A stretch of DNA of 64,000 nt from Alentia gelatinosa (Eukaryota; Annelida; Polychaeta; Phyllodocida; Polynoidae): NCBI GenBank assembly GCA_950022655.1, contig OX465584.1, positions 30,570,988 to 30,634,987 of the forward strand. The letters are read 5' to 3'. The notes under the pieces are model-generated. The model did no database searches, was not told the origin of the DNA, and saw nothing but the letters and a program-made list of their open reading frames with translations. This document shows positions 39,201-51,200 of this stretch, piece by piece; the stretch's first letter is position 1; each line of letters begins with the position of its first letter. A program made the translations under genes and the position numbers.

Positions 39201-42200
39201 ATAAGTGTTAATGTAATAAATGTGTATAACACACTCTGGCACTAAAATTCTGCCCTAACTTCTAAACTTTTGGCCTCTCCTCACATGTATAAAGATTCGG
39301 ATTCTAAGATAGCCAATGAACAGATCAGTTAAGTACCCACAAATTTAAAACTGTTTTAAAGTTAGACGTCGGCAAGAACCAGGGTCTTGTTAATCTCTTC
39401 TGTCGTCCCTGTGTTGCTATTGTAGCATGATCTCCAATCAGTCTATCGACAAACCTTGCCGATTTGGCCAAACCATTTGATTCACACCAACTTGAACTTA
39501 CTGTTAGAATCTAAAGTAAAATAAAGGAATCTATTGAATATCCATGATATTTCAGCTACATGCTCGTACAAAAGGCCATCAATAGTGAGAACGTTCCGGA
39601 ATCCCACTTATATATCTTATATCAGAATAGATTTTGAATTGATTGAATTTTTAAATATGGCTCTCCTATGAAGGTTAAAAATGGAAAGCTGGTACAAGGT
39701 TGATCCCATTGAAAGGCTATGCCAACCATGGGAACCTTTACAAAGCCCCTTCCACAAAGTTGCCTCTGGTGTGGTTTCTGGGTCTGGAGAAGCTGCGAAA
39801 AGAATCAAGCAAGTGTAAGGAGGATCCTGTCTGGAAGTGTTCAGTGTTTGTGTTGCTGTATAAAATATTACATTCATGTAAAGTGTCCTTTGTTAATTAC
39901 CTTACAGGGGGAGCAGGAGAAGCTGGACCAGGGCAAGTCAAGTCCCATCAAACAGCACCCTCTCCCCTTTGACGGGTCCCTGGAACGTGAGCGACATCGC
40001 GACCCCACAAGACGAGGTGAGAGCCATAGATAACTAAAAACATGTTAGAAGAGTCCTAGTATCAACACTCTACATGGTCAAAGAATTGAAGAAAAAAATC
40101 TGCCCAGTATGATTAGAAAAAAATCATATTGTCAAGTATGATGATATAGAGGCTAAATTGCCGACCGTGTTGCAGACGAAAATTTGAGAAACGTATTGGC
40201 TGTGATATAAGAGTAATGTGGGGTTTGTAGTTTATCAAGGAGGCAGTGAGTTGGTATTGAGAACTAAGAACCACATCCCCACATCTCATAACGCACTGTG
40301 GAAGCTCGGGGATCTAATACTCATTTAAAATTAATTCATCAAATAATCTTATTAAATGTAAACTATTGATTTTGAGCGCTTTGCTATAAATAGATAAATA
40401 TAGGGGAAAATAGAACTATATACTTTTTTGAGTATATGTGGTTATGTCTTGGCATACATTGTCCCTTGTTTGTGCACGTTATTAGCACAAATTTTATTTG
40501 ATTACAGTCTCCTGCTGAAAAACAAGCATTCTATTTGTTCACAGAATATATGTTAGTTTAATAAGTTATTGCTAAACTTACTCTTTTAAAACATATTTCC
40601 TTAAGAATTGCAGGCAAAAGTACACAATATGAATGTCTCCATGCAGAGATTAGGAATGTGGTCACACTAAAAGATATTGTCGAAGGGTGTATATAAGATA
40701 CAACCCTATCCATTTTGGTACTTCCTCCTAACTCTAGGCACGGTGGAGTGTATGGGGTCTCATATGAGGTCTCCATGATTATGTCAGGTTATTTACTTAA
40801 TTCTATTTTTTCTAAAGAAGCAATCTTGTATCGTGATGTAAAACCACTTTTATTACGAACGTCACTGAACAAGACCTCATAGACATTTGAAATCATTTGA
40901 AATAAAGTCAGATTCCATCAAGGGAATTTCAAATATAATATAATTGTAAAATTAGAAGGACGTGGTAATGAGGTACAGCTTATCCATTCTAACACTTTTG
41001 TGTAAAATTCAGAGAACATCCCCTAGATATACCTCCAAAATATATACTTGTTTCCTATTCATATACTCATCGCATACATAAGTATTGTTCATGTAGTTTA
41101 AGTGCTCTATTGGTATTTTCAATGTTGGGGTAACGTCTATTGCCCAAAAATTCGAAAACCAGTTTCGATATCCTGTATACCAGCTGTGAAATCTGGTATA
41201 GAAAATGACACCATAGCAACCTGTATCTTTGACATTGTCGTATGATGACAACTGGTTTCTGTGCCCACAGGGAGTTCCTCCCCATCGTTATCTGACATAC
41301 CAGACATGACGGGTAGGTTTCCCTTAATGGAAAAGCACGTGGAAAGCTTTTTATACAAACGCTGCACTGTGGGTGCTAACGTTTGCAAGAGTGGTCTCTT
41401 CAATGTGCTCCAGGCTTGACCTACTAACCCTATCACAAAACACATCCAACTCCAGAGATTTTCATATGTCTTGACTGCATTGAACAATCATTGAAATATA
41501 TGGAGTTATTCCCCTCGCACCAGTGTGTTTGTGTGTCTAACCAAGTATACCGTTGCGTAACTAAAATATCATAAAGCATCGCAAATACAAATCGTATGTT
41601 TCAATGTCTCTCTGGTTTCACAATGTGTTGACCCAGCGAATTACTTGAAATAATGGGGGAAATGTAGAACTTCACGTCACTGGAAGACTGACCCGTAAAT
41701 GCACTGTTGTAATATCAAATGTGTAGATGCACAAGTCAATCTGCAAGAAGTGAATTGTTCCCTTTGTACTATACACCAACGTCCAACAAAGTTTTACACA
41801 AATACAATTTACCATTCTTGCAATTAAATTTTACCTGATTGTAGTATCAATCACAACTACCACATGTATATAAAGTTAAAAGCGTCATTTTTCAGTTCAA
41901 CTTAAAGCTAGTAATTCACATTTCAAGACTCATTTTCTATACAGATAAACTTGATCTTTGATCATAGCAGTGGATCGATAAATGACAACACATTTCAGAG
42001 AGTATACCGGTGTAAAACAGTTTGTTGACAGGAGACTAACTATTTTTGGTTTTTTTTCCCGAAGAAATTCGAACCTGTAGAAAGTATACTTTATGTTTTT
42101 ATTTTTAAGCTAACCCACTGATATCAATCGATACATCTCCATTACCACGACTCCGGATGACGTCACCACCACCAAGGCTCCCCACCCTCCCACCAGATGG

Positions 42201-45200
42201 CACGCATAGCAGCATGACGTTTTTGACCCCCAAATAACACAGTAACTCTTCCCAAGTAGGAACTATATTTTACGTGACACACGTTATAGGCACGTCACGT
42301 CGTCCGCTTTGTCTGTCATGTGATTCTACTGTAAGGATATCAACCTCCAGATGATATGATGTCCTGTATCACCTGAGGACTGACCAGGAGCCTATCACTA
42401 GGAACTGCAGGCTGTCATAGTGTCTGGAAGGATGTGTCCCATTTATCATACCCCTTTACAATCCAAATAGTTACAGAAAGAAAAGATGTCCAACAACAAA
42501 TTTCAATAATTCATTAATTTGTTTAATAGCTATTAGCAAATCAGCAACAGACTTTTATTTCAACTTGGAGGGTGACATCCATTTGATATCATTATTTACG
42601 ACTTGTGGACGCTAGAAATGTTATGATTGTGTCATGACTTCCATTTCCATATATAAAGGTGTATGATAAAAACGTTCTATCATTTCTTTCTCTCCCGAAA
42701 TTCTGCATGGCGATAACATAAACCCCCACGATTCTCTTTAGTATCAATGATCAGCAATCAGAATCAACATTAGCAGCACATAGGATCGTAGATTCAGCAT
42801 ACCTTGTCTTTTACGTCTTGCATGTTCACGCTAATATTTGTCTTTAGTGCCAGTAGTATTTTGGAGATCTTGGTGCAGTCTGATGGTTAAAGGTGTCGGG
42901 TTCAAGTCCCGGTCATACCGCTGTCACGCTACTTACCTGTCAATCTCACCTCAGTTTTTCTTTCATCCCTTGATCTCACCTGTGATGTAAAACAACACAG
43001 AATAGTCCTCTTTATTATAATGGTGAGTTTCTAACCATAGAGTTGTAGACCATGTCCCCAGTCGCACATTACCCATTGATTCCATTCTGATGCAGTGACT
43101 TATGAACTGTTGTCATTTCAATGTGGCAGGAGTGAATGGGACCTGCTTCCAAAGCGATACATTCTGATCCCAAGTCTCCAGATATAAATCGAGACATGGA
43201 ATTTCCCCGAATTTCCGTTTTTATGTTACGTCCCAAGGGCCATTCCTGATGTCCATGTGAATTCGAGGAGAAAATAAGCTATACAATAAAACAGGGCCCT
43301 CTAAGTTCTGAGCTGAGGCAAGAAATCCACTTTAGGACATCTGAAAATACCGGCCCCCAAGCTCAGGGTACCCTTTTTCCGGATTTTTTGTTATTTCCCA
43401 ACCCATGCTTGTAAACCCTTACCTAGAGTGTTTGGTACAAGAAGATGTTCATACTACTGAGACTGAATATGACGCTTCGGGCGAGGATTCTGTCCCATAT
43501 CATTATGTCCAGCGTAAAGCGTTTCTCTCTGAGACCTGGGAGGTGTTTTTCAGTTGTGACAATCGTTAATAGTGACCAGTTAATGACCGTTTAGAGGGCG
43601 TCACGTTCCAGAGACTTTTTGGTCACAACAATAGCAATTACTTGAGAGTTGAGAGGTCTCGGTCACTGTTTTGTGTTCCAGAGCTGTGACCATTTATTAC
43701 AAATGGTCTCCAGAAAAATGAGAGGGTCTGACATGGCATACATGTGTGATATTTATTCTCAAACTCAACAGAATTAAATATATGGATGTTATACCTTTTT
43801 CCCAAATAACATAATCTTGCCGTGATTATTTCATTCATAAGAATCGTTCACCAAAGCCAGTGACAACTGCTGACACTGCTCCACTTGACTCTTGTTTACA
43901 ACCTACTGCAGTACTCGACCCGAGGTTGATGTGATAGCCCCATACTTCCGATTGGAATAACCTTAACTAGTACATACATGGGTGATAATAGATGCATAAA
44001 ACACTTACTATTGTGTTTTAAGACAGAAAGTCACAAAGGATGTCATTGACAAACACTTGTGCTAAGTTGGGTGCTTTTGAGAGACTGGTTTTGTAATATC
44101 TCTAATCAGAGTTCGTATTCAAGTTGAAAATGTTGAAGTCTTAACGAGATTCTCAATTACCTAATTTTACTGTGCGTACCTGAATGCCATGATATTCTAA
44201 TATGCCTAGCGCCATTAATCTGCTACCCGTTTTGATACACCGTTATGATTTGAGCACATGATTCCGTTTTCAAGGTTACCGGCAGCACTGTTTGATTCCC
44301 AAAGCACTTCACACACCTGGTTTTAAGATATGGCCCCGTTTTGTACCGGATTTTATATCTTAGTTGAGAGGGTTTTCAGAACTACAAATTATAGTTAAGA
44401 TGATAGTTAAGGAATCAAATGTATGTTGCTCTCTCCATCTTTTGACTCATGATTATGCAAATTGCTAAATCTGTCTATAATCTGATTCTGAAAACCTGCA
44501 TGAAAAACGCTGAATAAAGAAACCTCTCCTCTAAGAAGGGGCCAATCATCCCATTATAAGATGCCTGCATGTTGGAATGATTTTAACTACTTTAAATTGT
44601 TATTTACAGTCGGTAGTCAATCCATATATTCAGTAATTTTCAAAATGTTATTTTGTACATCTAGGCTTTAGAAATCTAGATCTATTGTATATTTTGAGAA
44701 GGTAAGCCTTCTTAGGATATTAATACATCAAAAAAGTATTGTTATAGTTAATGTTGAAAACACCCATCTATTAAAACTTAATATTATATTTAAGTGGTTT
44801 TATTTTCATATCAGGTCATAGGTGTTTTATTTTCTATCTTGAAAAGGATATGGTTTCTTCAGCATCATTAGTGTGTGATTTTTATTTGTTCGTTTGATTT
44901 ATTTTGATAGATGATAGTGTTACAATAGATTAGAAACTTTACCAAAGCAGTTACATTACAGAGCTACAACTGATCCTTTCTGTTCTCTGTGGAAAGACTG
45001 AACATTATCATTCTAGGGCCTCATTGTACCTTCCATACCTCAGCTATGAACCTGTCGAAGATCCTTCTATAGCTTCAAATCGTGGATCTACATGTACTGA
45101 TGAGTATTTATTGTATTTATTCAGGTTACTCAGCTCGAACAGTGCGGCCCCAGTCCCATATGAGCTCAGCCAGCCATTCTTCGTCCAGCATCGGTCGTGT

Positions 45201-48200
45201 GCAAAGTGCCAAGTCCTTGTCTGTCACCAACTCCTCAATCACCCTCCTGCCATCCAGCACCAAGTCCGAAACCCGAGGTGAAGACTCCGCCCAGACACCG
45301 AGAACAGACCAGCAACGTGTCACAATGGAGGAGGAACTGACGCTCGATGGAGAAAAGGCTTTTAAAGAGATGGAGAAGCAGCCCAGAGCACAAGGTAAGG
45401 TTCTCCTCCTGCAAACTCTTTGCATTTCGTTGTTTATTTCCACTTTTTCTATATTTCCTTGGAATACATCCTGCCTTTATTCCTCGTCTTTCTGAATCCG
45501 ATTATATCTATATCTACATCTCTTCTCTTGTCATTAATTCATCTATTAAAAGTTCATTTAACTCTGGCGTTTCTTGCAGCCAAGGACTTGGGTGACACAA
45601 GTCGGTGTTACAACAAATATCTGTTCTTCTAATAGCTGGATGTCTTTGAATAACAAACATGGATAATCAATTAAACAAACTGTGACAGTAAATTACCTAT
45701 CTCTTCTTTCTCAGCAATGCGGAAAGCCAAACTTCGAGATGTGGGTAGACAAAAAAGTGATCCTCCCCTAGTTGCCCCTTCTATGGACCGCAGACAGGTC
45801 AAGGGTTCTCATAATGCACCAGGTACAGTAGAATTCTTTCATGGATGCACATGTTTATATAGCATTAGAGAGGTCCGTAGTGCTAGACGTATACAGGATA
45901 AGTTCTGAATCCAAGTGGAATCTGATGTGTACAAAGTGATTTCCATTGATGATATAGCTAGCTAATATTTCCTAGTGACTTTCCCTTGCATTTACCACCA
46001 GTATCTAACACAAGAACAACCCTAAATCCTTACCTTAGGCTTCTACATGTTTTGTTCTTCCTCTGAGTTCAGCTGTACTTATTTAGTCGGTAGTAGATAG
46101 AAAGGTCCTGTATGAGTGGGAGCAGCTAAATAATACTACACAACTCCCATCAATATTGTCATAGATGTTCCGAGATAATAGACTCCATAGTTGTGTTGAA
46201 ATCTAACCCCGAACTACTTCTATCTTTAATTAACCCTGAAGGTTGAAAAAAGGGACCCATTTCTTGTTTGGCGTGGAGCCTTGTGTCTGCTGTTAGCATA
46301 CTAGCAGTTTAGGCAGTGTACTAAGGGTTTTAACAAAAACCAGCTAAGCCTAGATGTATATTACATTATTCATCTAGACAGATTGTGTTCTTTTCGGTCT
46401 TTATTAAATATTAACCTCAATCACTACTAACCAAGCTGGTTTTTTTGGTCGAAGAAATAAGCTTCATGATATAATTTAGCGTCTTCTAGCAATATAGTGA
46501 ATAAAACTCCTTAAAATCCGAGATCTTCATTGAGAAGTTTGGGGTATAAATCACAAAATAATGTAAGTGCATAGCATTTCTTCCACGTCTGCGACCTTTA
46601 CTTACATCATACGACTGAAACTGTAGTTTGAGAATGGAGCTGCTCTCGCTCCTTACACCGACCCTCTGCGAGCAGCTCTGTGGGCGCCTCCCAACTGACC
46701 CAGTCTCTACTTTAACACACAAAGACGTGGCGGGAGCTGCAGCTCAGGGCACGGGCCGGCGACTCTGGCAGATGTCACTAGATCAGTGGATGACCAGCGT
46801 GCTCGAGCGCCTCAGTCAGCCGAGCAGCTCCGACGTCCTGCCGGGCTCCCAATGACAAAGTATACCACGCACTGTTCTCTGGACTGTTGACCGTACCCCT
46901 GCACCGACCCACCCACCCGCCACGCCCTCTACTCCGGTACCGCAGACTCACCTGGCCTTGTTGACCCTCCCCCCCCCGATGAGCAACTCACCCTACGTAG
47001 TTGGCCAGTAGTTCTCAGCACGGTTACTGAGCACGTGTGCAGTCGTTGAGTAGGCAGGAGATTTCTTTTCTGCATTTTCTTGTGTTTTATGAGCCCTGAG
47101 GTGACACGTTGGGTGTATCGGGTGGTCATGTGATCCGGCAAGGGGCAGTTTGTCGGCGAGCATGGTGGATCCTTTGAGTTGCTCTTGTTCATGATTTGTG
47201 TCAACCAGGACACCAAAAAGAGGTGATATATTAGGAATGTTTGATACAATTATTAAGAAGACAAAGATCACAACACTTCTTCTTCCTCTTCGTTATAAGC
47301 TGAATGATTTACAGAACTAACTGGTTTGAATTTTGTTGGAGGTGAATAAAAATACAGTGAAACTTCGTTATAATGAGGTCCTAAGTATAGGGTTACAGCT
47401 GAATTAAGGTAATTAAAACAGAGGGCGACCACTATGCGTATACAGGTAGTAAGTAGTGAATCTACAATGGTCTTCATCATTTCTCCAACACAGAGTCGAC
47501 ATCTAACTGACTCGTTTGCTATGACGAGAAAGACATGCAAGTACTTGCAGTACCTTCATAATATATGTTTCACTTGATCATTAGAAATACAGCTGTTAGC
47601 ACACTATCTGAGAGCATTTTGATGATTGAACGTATGTGGTTTTAATATATTCATAACTGCATAGGGTCTGATATTAGTATCATAACATATTGTCGATGAA
47701 TTCATATACTGAATATTGGCTACAGAAACCCATTTCTGATCGAGGTAATTTCACACTGGAGTCTTACGTTTATTGTGACACGGTCTTAACGAAGTTTCAC
47801 TGTACCTTGTACCACTCAGATCTTGTTATACTCTTTTTTTTAAATTGTTATTTCCACCGTGTCTCATCAAGTCTGTCACATAAGTTTCAAATCCTGGTCC
47901 ATTTTGACGTTTCCAATTTTTGTACAAGAGATACGCACAGAAGAGGGCATGAATGACCTCTACATCGGCTTGTATCAACCGGGGCGGACAGGGAGGATTG
48001 GTATGTGACAAGGGACTGTACGCAGTCGTGTATCAACCCACCCTTCCCACTATCATTGGTACATGCGGATGGATTGGACTTGAGCCTGTTGTTATGTTGA
48101 TTTATGTGTACCTCACTAATTTATGAAAATTCGCTTTTAATGGGGATATTTGAAACATCAAACATGACGATTTTCAGAAAAACAATTTGACCTCCTAGAT

Positions 48201-51200
48201 TTACTGTAAATATGATGAATCCTTCCCCATATATGTTAGTGCGGTACGATTGGATAGTAAATAATCTGTGTCCGCTACCTTCCACTGTAAGCCCATCTTA
48301 GTAATGCTAAGGTATTATAAGTTCGGTGGAAAGGCCTCTTCTCTTTTATTGAAGGCATAGTTAAACTTCAGGAAATAAGTGTGTTCTTTCTTGGAAATGG
48401 CTCTTAATTACTTGATTTTCATTAAAAAATAGTAAGAGACGTGGCAAAACACCTCACGCCAGCCAGGAAAAAAAGTAATATTCATTAGATCTACACTTAA
48501 AAGGGACCTATTCTTTACACAAATGTAAGAAACTTTTTCAATTTTAGGACGTGGCTATACCGATCTGCACTCTTACGCAAAAAAAACAAATGTAAGAAAC
48601 TGTTGTAATTTGTCTTGTATCGGCTCTACTTGGTAGTGCTCTTGTAGCCACCTCCTTATATTGTGATTTTCTCTTGTAGCGCCCTCTGTTGGCGCGAGTC
48701 AGAGCAGAGTGGCGGCCACTGCTCCGACCTTACCTCCTCCTACGCTGAGTAAAGTGAGTCTGCAGTCGGAGCAGAGCCAGCAGCTTCGAACTGCCAACCA
48801 CCACACGAACTTCACACCATGCTCCACCAAGACCTCGTCGAGCCAGCAGTCCGTGCCACAGCAGAACCGCAACAACAACAGCCGTGAGGTCACTCTGGAC
48901 GTGCCAGATACTAGTAGAAACGCCAGCTACCTGTCGCGTGCCCAGCAACAGCGAAGGACGTCCAACTCGTCCGGCACCCACCCTGAGATCAACGACACCA
49001 TCCGCAGCTATAACGAGATCAGAGAAGCGCTGCTGGACCCCGCCAAGCGAGCCAACCTCAGCCCCACCACAGGGTAATCATCTGTGCATCACATTTGTAT
49101 GGGGACAGTTAGATGGCCTAGGACTTTTATTTTTGGTTTATTTTCTATATCTCTCACCTTGATTTTTTTTTTTCAGATACAAACCGTTGTAAGCCGCTGT
49201 TCCACAAAGCTGGCGCCATGGCCATGGCCAATACCTGTATGGTTGTTGCTGGCCCATTTTGTGCGTTGGCGGCAATGATTTGCTCGGTGGAAGAGTGCGT
49301 GAGGTCTGCCTGATTGGTGGCCAGCGGTGCTGGGTCCTTGCAGTTTGTTTTAAAAAAACCGTTGTCAGCTAGCTGGCCACCGGCAGTTATGAGTGCTAAC
49401 TTGTACAATACTCCCTGCAAAGCATCAATGACCAAAAACTGTTTCAATTGATATTTAGTGGCGGCTGGCTGGGGATGCCAAGAGTGTTGCTGGCATCCAT
49501 GTTGACTGCCCCCGGCCTATACCGCAGTGCATGTGGTCAACGTGAATGAGCAACACGCAGGGGCCGCTAACCCATGAGCAGAGTCCAAAAGTGCAGACAT
49601 TTTTGAAAGTTTTGGCAGGATTTTAGCACCAGAGTGTGCTATAGACTTCATCAACACTTATCTCTATTTACCTTCATTATTCGGTTAAACGTAGTATTCT
49701 GCGGAAAATTGATGAGCCGTCATTATTCCTGTACAAGTCCCAAGACAGTGGAACACTGCCTAGCTAGATCGCCAGCTGTTATGGTGCTGGAGTAGACGGC
49801 AGCGGCATTAGCCCCTGCCTGTTTATCACCTTGCTGGCGCCATCTGACCACCCAGCTTGGTGGAAGTGGTCACTGGGTGGCCACTGGGTACTGTGTGTGC
49901 GCCGTGTGATCGTCAGCCGGCTAGAATAGGTGGGTTGGTGGAAGAGCTCAGATTCATACACTCTTTGCACATTCCCAGCCTGGCGCCAGCTCGGCTGCCT
50001 GTTTAGAGGCCCAATTCATGGAACACTCGCTGTAGCAGGTTACAGGTGACAGACAGTATTGCACATCAAGATAAAAATACAAAACCGAGAAATAAAGTTT
50101 TAGCGTATTAATGGGATGGGTATGGTTGCTCCTATGGTCTGCTCTTTTATATTATTCGTTGGCAATCAGGAATGTAAGTAATTTCTTGAATTCAACAATT
50201 TTACCTATGTTCTGCAATTTGTTCAGAAAGTTGAGTAATCGAGTATCTGTGATACCCTTTGTTTAGCGCAATGCGCATTCCGCAGTGAAGTAGTCGTTCA
50301 AGTAAAGCTTGATCCATTCTTCAAAAACTTTCAAACAAGAATGAACAGTATTCCAACAATGAGATGATGTTATTTCTTTCGAAAGATCTTCCACTGTCGG
50401 CAGTATTGTAATATCAGGATGGTTTGGGAGCTACCATGCACTGCTAAGTTTTCGCAAATGTAGAGTCAAGGCATGTATAATATGTAATATCCAAGTAATT
50501 CTAATATAGCAGGAGTACTTAGTTTAACATAGAATTAAGCACTTTTTACCTTTATTTGCAAAATGCAGGCAGTTCATAGAACACTTTGTGCGCAAGACTG
50601 ACAAAGAGGTGGCCGCGATAACCGCCGAGGAACGCTTACTCGGCGAGGTTTGTATTCAATTTGTTCTAACATATCTCAGCCTTAACCACCACTTACCCCA
50701 CATCCCACACCTCCCGCCCATTCCTCACCCATGCACAAATTGTATACCTCTGAATTCAACCCAGCACCCTTAAGTCTTCAAATGTTTGAAATTCATGAAC
50801 ATTTTAAGAAACTAATCTTATCTAAGTTATAAAGTGTTTATTAATATAAAATTGATAGAAACCTACAGAGGACACTTTTGACTTTGTCCATATATGTATA
50901 TGTGTGTGAGTCTGTGCGTTTCCATATTGAAAGATTTATCATCGCAGTAAAAATGCGGTCTGTGTAGATTGGTCAATGATAGGATTTGGAGGGGGTGGGG
51001 GGGGGGGGGGGGGTGGGAGTTATATCAAAAACTTCCCACGACAAGAGTGTGGAAAACATGGAATTTATATTAACAAATAGATATCCTGCAGCACATATGG
51101 GGAGGGTAATGCATAAAAAATAAATAGTGTGGTTTTGATCATTTATGAGAATATTCTTTTTAATCCTTGCCTTTACACCAGTCTGGTTTCGCCAGTACTC

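Larger units (their letters stand above)
42238..45124. other. 3' UTR of the short form and intron to exon 34 (2.9 kb)
   Basis: Contains a degenerate tRNA-like fragment (about 42868-42960) and a family B repeat (43215-43420). No further exon is supported. If exon 33 is terminal, the first part is its 3' UTR. Confidence 0.55.
45823..48679. other. Intron 35 (2.9 kb)
   Basis: Contains a GC-rich block at about 46620-46990 with a possible extra exon and a Tigger-like element at 47355-47802 (both listed separately). The rest is AT-rich without other supported features. Confidence 0.55.

Noticed and set aside
42868..42930. tRNA gene
   Set aside because: A good T-arm is present, but the anticodon arm is missing.
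45126..45443. 105-codon minus-strand frame
   Set aside because: Shadow of exon 34. The plus strand has splice sites and coherent composition.
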